DNA from: Lichenostomus cassidix
Lineage: Eukaryota; Chordata; Aves; Passeriformes; Meliphagidae
Length of the DNA: 64,000 nucleotides
NCBI GenBank assembly: GCA_008360975.2
Contig: CM039211.1
Coordinates: 22,602,943-22,666,942 of the forward strand
Reading direction: 5' to 3'
The notes below the pieces were generated by a model that made no database searches, was not told the origin of the DNA, and saw nothing but the letters and a program-made list of their open reading frames with translations. Position 1 is the stretch's first letter; the number at the start of each line of letters is the position of its first letter. A program made the position numbers and the translations under genes. Shown here piece after piece: positions 52,701 through 62,250 of the stretch.

Positions 52701-55064
52701 TGTCTTAATCTACATTAAGGAGATTGCAAAGGCAAATAACTTCGCAGAAGTAGGAATGGTAGTCCCTCTAAAGAAAGTATTTGTATTTGCTGGAAAAGGA
52801 GAGTCATGCTACAGGAAAGGACGTATCAAAAGGCAGATAGGACTGAATTCACTTACTTTAGCATACAGGTGATCTGGATTCCAGCAAGTTTCATAACATA
52901 AGTTGCAAGCAGCAGCTACCAGAGAGAAAAGAACTAAATGTGTCTTTTCAGCTTCTTTTTAATACAGAGGTAAAGACCAAGGCTTCTGTCATATTTTGGA
53001 AGTGCAAATTCTATCCATCCGGTCAAAATTTTGGGAGATAACAAGAAATTAAGTATTTGGGGGAAAAATGAAGAGTTTTTAATATCTGTTTCAAAATTAC
53101 AGAGATGGTTCTTTGGAAAGTCCAAGTACCCTGCACACTGTTCCCTGCAACATAAACAATTATCCTGTTATTTAAGGTAGGACCATCCTGGTTTTAATGA
53201 ACATTTTTGTGCCCCCTTACAGATCAGGGAAACATAAGACAAAGCACATACATTTATGAAAACAGAACTATCTCATAACTATGTCAGCCTTACCACTTTA
53301 TTTAATCCCTTCCATATACGAACTCCAGGCATATTTATTAAATGTTAGCATTGAAAACGCAGTATCAGGTGCTGCCAACCTTCTCAAGATTTTTACAGCA
53401 GTAGTGTTAGCTGACTGGTGATGGGAGATGTAATTATTCATGTAAAAGGCCATTATTTAAGTTAAAAGTAATAACAAATAATTAATCAAATTGAAATAAA
53501 TCAACAAGAAAGAGGCTTTTCCCTCCTGAAATTACACCTTTCACAAAACTGTAATGAAAAAAACACAATTAAAAAATTATAACCCCTACACTCTCTGTCT
53601 TTTTTCATCCTTTATTCATGAATCTGTAGTTCCTGCATTTTAAGCTTTTCTTTGGCAGAACATCACCACCTAGTGATCATGTGTGCTTTCAGGAGCTTCC
53701 AGAAAAAAGATTAAAACCTGAAAACAGAAAGCTGATGGGAAGAAAAAAAGAAAATTTAAGTGGGGAACAATCCTTTTTGTTATTTACATTGAAAACAGTT
53801 CCTAAGGAAGATGAAATAGGACATTCTAAAGAAAAGTAAGAAGAGTTTTAGAGACTGATTAATTGATTTAAGAGTTAGGTAGCAATATAATTTAGGGTAA
53901 AAATTAGCCTTTTAGCCCACACTATCCCAGATCAATTTATATCAGTAATATCAGATATAATTAGAATTAAATTTCCATGTAAAATATTAAGAAAGAGGAA
54001 ATTCAGACATTTTCAGGGAAACCCTCCCAGCAGTGAGACCTTGCATCTTGATTACATGTCCTATTCCAAAACCAGGCTGGTATATATCATAGAATTATAC
54101 CCCATATTTACCAGCACATCATGTAGTCCAATGGATATGTTCCTTTGGAACTTTTTCGGCTCTGAGACACTTAAGAGTCAAGATAAAGGTCTCATTTGTA
54201 GATACACTTCTCCCAAATAAATCATTTATTACTGCAACCATTATTAAAGTGTTTCTTTCTGTGTGACCATACCACCACTCCAGTTATATTCTGTTCATAT
54301 TTGGAGTAATTTTATAAGGCAGAAACACAAAATACTAATTCAGTACATATTTTCTAAATATTAAAAAGAAGGAAACATACCAAATTTTGAAGATATGTTC
54401 AGAGACTTGTAAAACTAAATGTCATAGCTATGTTGTGCAGAACGTAAGTAAAAGATAACACACATTTAAAAGCCAGCCACATTGCTCTGTTCCCTAAAAA
54501 CGTTTCTCAAAAACAGACATACCTAGAGTTTTCATCTTGCTCAAACACTTGACACAGAGATAACTAACACCAAGGAACCTCACAAATCTCTGCCAAAAGC
54601 AAGAAAGTTATCAGACAATGAAATTACCTTACAGTCAGTTTAACCAGGAAACAATCACCTCAACAAAATGGTCTCTTTTAAGGAAGTTTGCTTCAGCACA
54701 TTCATAAATGCTTTGCCTATTTAAAGGTTTACTAAAACTTATTCTCCCAAATTCTTCCTCTTAGAAGTACATTGGAAGGATCATATTTATGCCTTTCCTG
54801 CCAATAAAGATCTGTTCCTGGCCCCATTTTGGAGTTTTGTCAATTATTGTTCCTACTGCTGTAAGGGGGAATCTCGATGAAGAGCTGTATTGAGGAGAGG
54901 GTAAAAAAGAGCTGTCCAAAAGAGACGACAAGACACACCAAGTCCAGATGGAGAGGGATGGGGACCAAAGCTTCTACAGAACAGAAATACTCCTGCAGAA
55001 CAACGGTACACACCTTAGGAGCACTTTTTGTCATGTGCACCTGCAGGCCTTGCTGAGCCAGACG
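49784..55064. other. AT-rich spacer, no gene seen
   Basis: Unique-looking AT-rich DNA with a T-rich tract at 52381-52422. An ORF at 52123-52677 reads through this tract and begins without ATG, so it is not accepted. The last 200 bases before 55065 are GC-richer and do not match the other copies of the tandem array. Confidence 0.5.
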
Positions 55065-55170
55065 GAAGCCCCTAGCCCCAGTGGGATGCAGGTTGTGCTT
55101 CTGGCGGATGCTCTGGGTTCTGATCAGGCTGTGCTGCTGTGCCCGCACAGGGGGACGGCGTGACAATTAG
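55065..55170 (+). pseudogene. Left array copy: 3' end of the repeat-protein gene
   Basis: Matches the last codons of the 56147-58339 gene (58214-58339). Relative to that copy it lacks 20 bases after 'gatgcaggttgtg', which is not a multiple of three and breaks the frame before the shared stop region (TAG at 55168-55170). Sequence upstream of 55065 no longer matches the gene. This is a truncated, frame-broken copy followed by an intact 3' flank. Confidence 0.8.
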
Positions 55171-55856
55171 TGCCCTACTTCCAGCACCAGGCTGAGCCCC
55201 AGAGATGCTGGCCGGCCTTGAGCCTGCTCAGCATCCCACAGGAGCAACACAGGTGGAGAATCCCAGAAGACAAGAGGCCAGTGTATGTGTCTCAAACACC
55301 AATGGCCAGATGGCTGTGGAGTCAGCCAAGGACTGACTTGGTAAAAACACACAAGAGCTGCTGGGAGGAACTCAGCACTGTTGGGAATAACCAGACACGA
55401 GAAGGAGCAAGCTGTGACTGGAGAAGGGAGCCATGCGCAGGTAGGACACCACTGCTCTGGGACAAACTTGCTTGTTCTAGTCCCTGGAGGTAAACACAAT
55501 GCACTACAGCAAAAGGCGTGGACTGAAGGGCAGAGTCAAGACCACACAAGAGCCACAAAGCCTCTGACGCATTTCCAGAAAGGTCTGAAAGAACGGACTG
55601 TGCATGGCAACTTGTTGGCATAGAAAACAAGAAGCCTGTCTTTGGGGCAGGGAAACCCATCCATGAAAAGGACCCCCCTCAAGCCTTCACAGTGCTCCCG
55701 GGACCACAGGCATCTCAATCATCTGTATCAACAATGGAACCAGGATTGACATCCCATCATCTGGATGGATGCTGGAACAAGGACTGACATCCTATCATCT
55801 GGATCCACACTGGATGAGGACTGGCATCCCTTCAGCTAGATGGATGCTGAAACCAG
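55065..55856 (+). repeat. Long direct repeat, left copy
   Basis: Near-identical to 58214-59025. The offset is 3149 before the 20-bp indel and then a constant 3169 to the end, with only scattered substitutions visible. It covers the gene's 3' end, its 3' flank and the start of a 38-bp minisatellite. The right copy ends exactly where an LTR has inserted. Confidence 0.93.
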
Positions 55857-55888
55857 GACTGACATCCCAGCAGCTGGATAAGCGCTAG
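55737..55888. repeat. 38-bp minisatellite, four units
   Basis: Four imperfect units of 38 bases with a core of 'ccaggactgacatccca'. They lie in the spacer between array copies. The corresponding right copy (58906-59025) retains about three units before the LTR insertion. Confidence 0.85.
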
Positions 55889-56010
55889 TACCAGGACAGC
55901 TGACCTGTTTTTCTCTGTTCTTTCTTGTCTCTTTCTCTCTCCCTCTCTAATTCATCTCTTCTTTTCTTTCTTGCCTTTCACCCTACCACTTTCAGCCAAA
56001 CCCTCTGCCA
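55889..56010. other. Pyrimidine-rich array spacer
   Basis: A CT-rich stretch upstream of the TATA-like box, partly matched at 60225-60290 beyond the inserted LTR. It probably belongs to the 5' flank of each gene copy. Confidence 0.6.
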
Positions 56011-56146
56011 CATGTATATAGGGTAGGCTAGGGACTAACAGCAATTTTCATGCCAAGTGTGTAAGTTACTAATAAAACATCATCCCTCACCTCCACCACA
56101 ATACGGAGCCACTGACCACAGCCCTCTGTCTCTGTCCATCAGGACG
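56011..56146 (+). promoter_or_regulatory. Candidate promoter, short 5' exon and 82-bp intron
   Basis: A TATATA box lies at 56015-56020. A consensus-like donor GTAAGT follows at 56061-56066. A pyrimidine-rich tract then ends in an acceptor CAG at 56140-56142, four bases before the first in-frame ATG. The TATATA box and the donor position are repeated in the right copy (60294-60299; 'tgtgtaagc' near 60340). This reads like a promoter with a tiny noncoding exon, but all of it is inferred from sequence alone. Confidence 0.4.
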
Positions 56147-58339
56147 ATGCCTCATGCACCAAACAGCCCGGCCTTCAAAGCCAGGGCTCTCCAACCTGGA
56201 GATCATGATGTCATGTTCGACTGTGCTGAGAGCCTCACAGGATTCTGGGCACAGCAGGGCCTACAAGTCTGGAAGTCCAGGGGCTGTCTCCCGCAAGTTC
56301 AGCCAATTCCAGGTGGTTCCACTGTTCCAGGAATGCCAGGTGTAGCCCCTTGTGATAGAGGCATGTTCAAAGGGCCCATTGTGATGTGGGGCTACATCAG
56401 CACTGAGGCCATTGTGACACTGCAGGGGCCTGCCCTGACACAAACATATATCTCTTCCCAGCTCAGAGAGCTGCTTCTGCTCTCTTGCAAGGAGGAATCA
56501 GCTCCCTGGAGAGCTGTGGAGCAGAGGAAGACAGAGATGCCAATGGAGAAAAAGGCAAACCCCAACTCTCGGGGCAACCGCGGTGAGCAGGGCACAGCCA
56601 CAAGACCTCAGAGCTTGGGGGCTGCACTGCGCCGCAGCACATCCCATGACACATACTCGGCATACAGGAGCCATATTCCTACACAAGTCTCCTGCCTGGA
56701 CTCCACTGGGAGCCAGAGACCTTGCCTGGGGCCGACAGCCCAGAAGGACCGGGCATACAGGCGGCCTGTGTCAGCTCCTCTGGGCAGGCGGTACCCAGGA
56801 GTGCCATTGCTGCACGTGGAGGACATCAGCAGCACACATCTGCCTGGCACTCAGGACAATGAGAAGGCTCTGACTGTCATCTCCCAGACAGAGCCTTGTC
56901 CCACGCTGAAGATCAGCACCCAGGTACACCGCCGTGCATCCCAGGAGACCTATGTCAAGTACAGGAGCCGTATTCCTATACGAGCATCCCGCATGGTCTC
57001 CACTGGGATCCAGAGGCCCAGCCAGCCGCTGACAGCCCAGCAGGACTTGACACACAGCATGCCTGTGGCAGCTTCCCCAGGCAACTTAAACCCAGCATTG
57101 CCTTTGCTCAGCAAAACAGAGCCTTCTCACATGCTGAAGATCAGCACCCTGGTAGGCCGCCGAGCATCACGTGAGACCTGTGTCAAGTACAGGAGCCGTA
57201 TCCCTGTGCGAGTCTCCCATGTGGTCTCCACTAGGATCCAGAGGCCCAGGCAGCGGCTGGCAGCCCGGCAGCACCGGGCATACAGGCGGCCTGTGTCAGC
57301 TCCCCATGGTAAGTCAGCTTACTGGGGCAAGCAGTACCCAGGAGTGCCATTGCTCCAAGTGGAAGAGAACATCAGCAGCACACATCTGCCTGGCCCTCAG
57401 GACAGTGAGAAGGCTCAGAGTGTCACGTCCCAAATAGAGCCTTGTCCCACGCTGAAGATCAGCACCCAGGTACACCGCCGTGCATCCCGGGAGACCTATG
57501 TCAAGTACAGGAGCCGTATTCCTATACGAGCATCCCGCATGGTCTCCACTGGGATCCAGAGGCCCAGCCAGCCGCTGACAGCCCAGCAGGACCTGGCACA
57601 CAGCGTGCCTGTGGCAGCTCCCCTGGGCAGGCTTCCATGGTGCCAGAGGCAAGTGCCAGAGCAGGACCTAGCAATGACCTGTGTCCGAATGAGGCAAAAT
57701 TGCACTGGCACATCTCTGCCCATGCCTGGAAAGCCCAGTGAGTATCTGAGCACCACATCGCAGAGGTTGGCTGTGCAGGAGCTTACCACGAGGCGCCTGG
57801 CCAGTGCAGAGCACAGACTGCTCAGTGAAGCCAGCCCAGATCTCCAGAAGTTGGAGAAAATCCCCAGTCAGCAGAGGGTGCTGGACTGGCTCGAAGCAAA
57901 TTTCCCAAACCAAAGTGGGATCTTGGCCAAGGAAGACGAACAGGAAGAAAATAACAGAGCAGGTGCTGCCAGGGCCAGAGCTCCTGAGGAAGAGGAGCAC
58001 CACGCACCTCTCGGTCCCAAGGCACAAGAGGACATGAAGGCAGCTTCTCCTGTCTTTGGCGAGCAGGTGACAGCTGCAGGGGCAGAGAGCCAGGCAGCTG
58101 CCCGGGAAGCTTCTCCTGTCTTTGGTGAGCAGGTGACAGCTTCAGAGGCAGAGAGCCAGGCAGCTGCCCGGCACAGCCCCTGCAGCCGACTCAGCCCTTT
58201 GTCCAGCTGGCCAGAAGCCCCTAGCCCCAGTGGGACGCAGGCTGTCCACAGGCAACATCCCTCCCGCTTCTGGCGGGTGCTCCGGGTTCTGATCAGGCTG
58301 TGCTGGTGTGCCCGCACAGGGGGACGGCATGACAATTAG
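56147..58339 (+). CDS. Uncharacterised internally repetitive protein, 730 aa
   Basis: An uninterrupted frame of 730 codons from the first ATG (56147, A at -3) to TAG. The frame is open upstream to 56057 but without ATG, so 56147 is preferred; it also sits four bases after a good splice acceptor. Residues 1-156 are non-repetitive. Residues 157-510 form four tandem units starting near 157, 253, 329 and 435, each with a core like YRSRIPIRAS; units 1 and 3 also share AYRRPVSAP and ISSTHLPG. Residues about 595-621 are acidic. A 22-residue repeat with ASPVFGEQVTA occurs twice from 633. The last 24 residues are basic and hydrophobic (FWRVLRVLIRLCWC). There is no signal peptide. I recognise no family or function. 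A donor-like GTAAGT at 57309 suggests possible splicing. It could be a lineage-specific gene or a coding-like satellite unit. Confidence 0.6.
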   Translation: MPHAPNSPAFKARALQPGDHDVMFDCAESLTGFWAQQGLQVWKSRGCLPQVQPIPGGSTVPGMPGVAPCDRGMFKGPIVMWGYISTEAIVTLQGPALTQTYISSQLRELLLLSCKEESAPWRAVEQRKTEMPMEKKANPNSRGNRGEQGTATRPQSLGAALRRSTSHDTYSAYRSHIPTQVSCLDSTGSQRPCLGPTAQKDRAYRRPVSAPLGRRYPGVPLLHVEDISSTHLPGTQDNEKALTVISQTEPCPTLKISTQVHRRASQETYVKYRSRIPIRASRMVSTGIQRPSQPLTAQQDLTHSMPVAASPGNLNPALPLLSKTEPSHMLKISTLVGRRASRETCVKYRSRIPVRVSHVVSTRIQRPRQRLAARQHRAYRRPVSAPHGKSAYWGKQYPGVPLLQVEENISSTHLPGPQDSEKAQSVTSQIEPCPTLKISTQVHRRASRETYVKYRSRIPIRASRMVSTGIQRPSQPLTAQQDLAHSVPVAAPLGRLPWCQRQVPEQDLAMTCVRMRQNCTGTSLPMPGKPSEYLSTTSQRLAVQELTTRRLASAEHRLLSEASPDLQKLEKIPSQQRVLDWLEANFPNQSGILAKEDEQEENNRAGAARARAPEEEEHHAPLGPKAQEDMKAASPVFGEQVTAAGAESQAAAREASPVFGEQVTASEAESQAAARHSPCSRLSPLSSWPEAPSPSGTQAVHRQHPSRFWRVLRVLIRLCWCARTGGRHDN
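56615..57676 (+). repeat. Four-unit coding repeat arranged as two 546-bp dimers
   Basis: Units at 56615-56902, 56903-57130, 57131-57448 and 57449-57676. Unit 2 and unit 4 are almost identical over about 180 bases at an offset of 546 bases (182 codons). Units 1 and 3 are more diverged but share motifs. Length differences between units are in multiples of three (for example an extra six residues in unit 3), so the frame is kept throughout. Confidence 0.9.
58040..58171 (+). repeat. 66-bp coding tandem repeat, two units
   Basis: Two 66-base units encode consecutive 22-residue segments with ASPVFGEQVTA...AESQAAAR. They lie between the acidic segment and the hydrophobic C-terminus of the large ORF. 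Confidence 0.9.
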
Positions 58340-59025
58340 TGCCCCACTTCCAGCACCAGGCTGAGCCCCAGAGATGCTGGCCAGCCCTGAGCCTGCTCAG
58401 CATCCCACGGGAGCAACACAGGTGGAGAATCCCAGAAGACAAGAGGCCAGTGTATGTGTCTCAAACACCAATGGCCAGATGGCTGTGGAGTCAGCCAAGG
58501 ACTGACTTGGTAAAAACACACAAGAGCTGCTGGGAGGAACTCAGCACTGTTGGGAATAACCAGACACGAGAAGGAGCAAGCTGTGACTGGAGAAGGGAGC
58601 CATGCGCAGGTAGGACACCACTGCTCTGGGACAAACTTGCTTGTTCTAGTCCCTGGAGGTAAACACAATGCACTACAGCAAAAGGCGTGGACTGAAGGGC
58701 AGAGTCAAGACCACACAAGAGCCACAAAGCCTCTGACGCATTTCCAGAAAGGTCTGAAAGAACAGACTGTGCATGGCAACTTGTTGGCATAGAAAACAAG
58801 AAGCCTGTCTTTGGGGCAGGGAAACCCATCCATGAAAAGGACCCCCCTCAAGCCTTCACAGTGCTCCCGGGACCACAGGCATCTCAATCATCTGTATCAA
58901 CAATGGAACCAGGATTGACATCCCATCATGTGGATGGATGCTGGAACAAGGACTGACATCCCATCATCTGGATCCACATTGGACGATGACTGGCATCCCT
59001 TCAGCTAGATGGATGCTGGAACCAG
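58214..59025 (+). repeat. Long direct repeat, right copy
   Basis: Counterpart of 55065-55856. It comprises the 3' end of the intact ORF, about 570 bases of 3' flank without a supported gene, and roughly three units of the 38-bp minisatellite. It stops at the TSD of the LTR that begins at 59026. Confidence 0.93.
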
Positions 59026-59332
59026 TGTGAGAGACAAATAAAAACCTTACCGTTAAATTCTGTTCACTTCTCTTCACTCTTGCTCACCAGAAAGTATTTT
59101 GGGGTTGCCTCCTGTGTGAGGCAGTGATTGCTTAGCATGACATGTAGACACTGCATGATCTGGGAAGTGACTGGACAGGAAGGTGGGTGATGGGCAGCAA
59201 CATGACATGGGCAGACAGCCAATCCCCCTTAGCCCACCCAAGCGGAGAGTATAAAAAGGCTTAGTTTTTTGTAATAAAGAGATTTTCTTCAAACGACCAA
59301 GGAGATTGTGAGCTTTGTTCCCCAATGCTACA
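59026..59332 (+). mobile_element. Solo LTR family C, plus strand
   Basis: A 307-bp LTR starting TGTGAGAGACAAATAAAAACC and ending CCCCAATGCTACA. It has a perfect 6-bp TSD, AACCAG, at 59020-59025 and 59333-59338. A TATAAAAA box lies at 59250-59257 and an AATAAA at 59273-59278, about 23 bases apart, which is compact. The 6-bp TSD suggests an ERVK-type element. It inserted into the array spacer at the minisatellite. Confidence 0.88.
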
Positions 59333-59373
59333 AACCAGGATTGCTGATCTCTTTTTCTTTCTCTCTCCCTCCC

Positions 59374-60224
59374 TGTCCCGTTCCGTTCTAAAAGGGGGAC
59401 TCGGGAAGGATTCTTTTCATGGATTTCTCGGACAAAAAAAATGAAGCGCCAGCGTGCCCGTATTATATCTGAAAACTGTTTATTGGTAAAGAAACCCAAG
59501 GGGGACAGGAAAAGGAACAAAGAGGGAAAGAGAGACAGAAAGAATACCGGGCAAATCGCTCCCACTGCACCCCGGGCGCCCCGTCGGTGAGCGTTCGGCA
59601 GATGGAGTGAGCGCTGCGAGCTGCGAGAGCCTGCGTGGCTCCCGGGGCGGAAGAGCAGGAGCAAAACTCGAGGGCAGTCAGGGTCGGAGCACGGTGGCTG
59701 CAGGCAGCTCCGGGCTGGGTGCAGGCAGGGTGCAGGCGGCAGCAGTGGCTCTGTCGTCGGAGAAGCAGCGAGCACGAGGCTGTCGCGGTGACGGAGCTGC
59801 CTCGGGCAAGCAGCGAAGCAGAGCAGGACACGGGCAGACAGGACAGCCAGGAAAAGAGCGGATTGCAGGGAGAAAAATGCGAAGGGGGCGAAGGGGACAG
59901 TGCTGACCCTCCGGGCGAACCCCTGCTCCCTCCAAGAAACCCAAAGAAAATGTGTGGTGTCGCAGGTAACTGCTTTTATGTGCTTGGCGTGACTTCCCGC
60001 GCATTTTTCCTGCGCGTTTTTCCCCGGGCATGTGGGGATCTGTCCCACCAGTGAAACGGCGTGGCTTGCAGAGCAGCAGTGGCAGTTTTCTCTCTCTTGG
60101 CTGGCTGCCAGGCGAAGCCTCTCGGGGGTCAGAGCTCCAGGATGTATACAGCCCTTGAAGTAATTTTTTCACCTCACATAAAACACAGTTGAGGCATAAA
60201 TAAAAATTAGATTGGGCTCTCACA
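59374..60224 (-). mobile_element. Solo LTR family B, uninterrupted copy
   Basis: An 851-bp element, plus strand TGTCCCGTTCCG...GGGCTCTCACA, with a 5-bp TSD CTCCC at 59369-59373 and 60225-60229. It is closely similar to 36626-38319 but without the nested LTR. AATAAA on the minus strand at 59479-59484 favours minus orientation, leaving about 105 bp of U5. A minus-strand 324-codon ORF crossing this LTR and the neighbouring LTR is not considered a gene. Confidence 0.9.
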
Positions 60225-60566
60225 CTCCCTAATTCATCTCTTTTCTCCCTTCCATTTCACCCTACCACTTTCTCCCAAATCCTCTGCCATGTGTATATAG
60301 GGTAGGCTGGGGACTAACATAGCAATTTCCACACCAAATGTGTAAGCTGCTAATAAAACCTGGTGAGTTTCTGCAGACCCTGGGACTTTTGTCATTCCTT
60401 TTGATCATAAGCATTTACGACTCGGTTGCTTCCTTCCCCTTAAGTGGGGATTCACAAGGGTGTTGTTTTGCCATGGACAAACTAATAAACGTTCTGTCTC
60501 AAGCAGGTTTCCTCTTGTCATTTTTGAGAATCTCCTGGACCAGTCCTGTAGCAATGGACCCCAGAG
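60225..60566 (+). promoter_or_regulatory. 5' region of the right array copy, divergent
   Basis: 60225-60360 matches 55938-56075, including the TATATA box (60294-60299) and an AATAAAA near 60353. From about 60362 to 60560 it differs completely from the middle copy, where about 450 bases of coding sequence lie instead. A donor-like GGTGAGT occurs at about 60362. The right copy therefore has a different or rearranged 5' part. Confidence 0.5.
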
Positions 60567-61097
60567 ATGTCAGTGGAGGAGAAGGCAAACCCCAACTCTC
60601 GGGGCAACCGCGGTGAGCAGGGCACAGCCACAAGACCTCAGAGCTTGGGGGCTGCACTGCGCCGCAGCACATCCCATGACACACACATGGCATACAGGAG
60701 CCATATTCCTACACGAGTATCCTGCCTGGACTCCACTGGGAGCCAGAGACCTTGCCAGGGGCTGACAGCCCAGAAGGACCGGGCATACAGGCGGCCTGTG
60801 TCAGCTCCTCTGGGCAAGCAGTACCCAGGAGTGCCATTGCTGCACGTGGAGGACATCAGCAGCACACATCTGCCTGGCCCTGAGACTGAGAAGGCTCTGA
60901 GTGTCATCTCCCAGACAGAGCCTTGTCACACACTGAAGATCAGCACCCAGATAGGTCACTGCACATCCCAGGAGACCTATGTCATGTACAGGAGCTGTAT
61001 CACACAAAGCAGCACTCAAATCAACCAGGACCTAATTATTTGGACTAGCTCCAAGACATTATTCCCTAATTGGATCTGGCATATGCACCTTCTTTAG
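60567..61097 (+). pseudogene. Right array copy: truncated repeat-protein gene, 176 codons
   Basis: From ATG at 60567 the frame matches residues from about 131 of the intact gene (offset 4024 from 56543). It covers the start of the repeat region and unit 1, with the start of unit 2. Similarity ends near 61005, and about 30 unrelated codons follow to a stop. It lacks units 3 and 4 and the whole C-terminus. A three-base deletion relative to the middle copy (near 60882) keeps the frame. It may be a truncated pseudogene or a separate short isoform gene. Confidence 0.65.
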
Positions 61098-61643
61098 ACC
61101 TGATACAATCCTATGGAATTCTAGATTTTTTCTAAGCTTTCACCACTTTTCTAGGAAGCTCTATTTGTTTTTCCTGTTACAATAGGCCACATTTCACATT
61201 ATATTTATTTAGACCTCGGATCACCACCCAAGGTTAGACAGCTGATTTTCTCCTGTAAGTTTAGCACCTCCAGAAGCAAGGCATCAGCCAGATTCACCCA
61301 TTCTGTATTTGGTACTAATTACCTGCAATCCAAACAGGATTCCCCTGCAGAGTGTAAAAGCCCAGTTGTAGCAGGATTCCCAGACTACAGGTAAGTGAAG
61401 ACAGAGACATCTATTTTAATGAACACACCAAGCAGGAACTCAGCATCTCTCCAGCCCGGATCCAAATCTTAGCTCCATGCTGTACTTATCCTCACCTGAA
61501 ATTAAAGCAAGGAGGTCCTTATGATCTTCAAAATTCAGAGATACTATCTTGTTCTACCTCTGTTACTCAGCACTTTCTCTCCATCAGTAGATGTGAACCA
61601 AACCGAAACTTCTATGGTTCCCTTAAACAGTAAATAGACACAT
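61098..61643. other. Spacer, no feature seen
   Basis: Sequence between the truncated gene copy and the left TSD of the next LTR. No gene or repeat was recognised. Confidence 0.5.
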
Positions 61644-61648
61644 CCCAG

Positions 61649-62250
61649 TGTCTTAGGTTACATGTAAGATGTAATCAAAAAGTAGGTATTTTATTACCAT
61701 CTTTATAAGCTGTTAAAAACAGGTGGGGCAGTGTTCTTTATCTTCAGCATGGCTCAGCTCTGATAACAGCATCAGAGGGGCTATCTGCTCTCATGGGCCA
61801 TCAAGGTCTCCAGGAATGACTCAGAATTACATCATTCCATTGTGAGATGCCCTACCCAGAAGGGAAGAACTGACCATTCCTACCTGCATATAAGCTGAGG
61901 TTCTGGAACCCTACTACACTATTTTCACTGGACCTCCAGAGACGGACCAGACTTTTCTTCAGGATCACCACTTCAACAAGACCACATCCACACTCCAACT
62001 ACTGCTACCACCACCCTGACCAACAGGGTGGCAGGCTGTATTCTGACTTTGTCAGTATAAACCATTGTTTCTGTATTATCACCTCGTTATAAATATTAGC
62101 AAAGAACTGTTATTCCTTTCCCCATATTTTTTGCCTGAAATTCCCTTGATTTTAAAGCCATAATAATTTGGATGGAACGGGGGTCATATTCTCTATTCTA
62201 AGGGAGGTTCTCACCTTCCTTGACAGACATGTGTCTTTCAAACCAAGACA
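61649..62250 (+). mobile_element. Solo LTR, plus strand, TSD CCCAG
   Basis: A 602-bp LTR starting TGTCTTAGGTTACATG and ending TCAAACCAAGACA, with a perfect 5-bp TSD CCCAG at 61644-61648 and 62251-62255. A CATATAAGC TATA-like box lies near 61890. It is related to the diverged LTR at 49200-49783. The style matches common songbird LTR families with 5-bp TSDs. Confidence 0.9.

Noticed and set aside
55167..55660. Overlapping ORFs of 100-112 codons on both strands, repeated at 58336-58829
   Set aside because: They are identical in the two copies because the DNA is duplicated, not because of coding constraint. Strands overlap and no domain is seen.
56057..56146. Upstream extension of the 730-codon ORF by 30 codons
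   Set aside because: The extension begins at GTG, not ATG, and overlaps a likely splice donor and acceptor. The first ATG at 56147 is preferred.
59074..60048. Minus-strand ORF of 324 codons
   Set aside because: It spans parts of two independently inserted LTRs (59026-59332 and 59374-60224), so it cannot be one ancestral gene.
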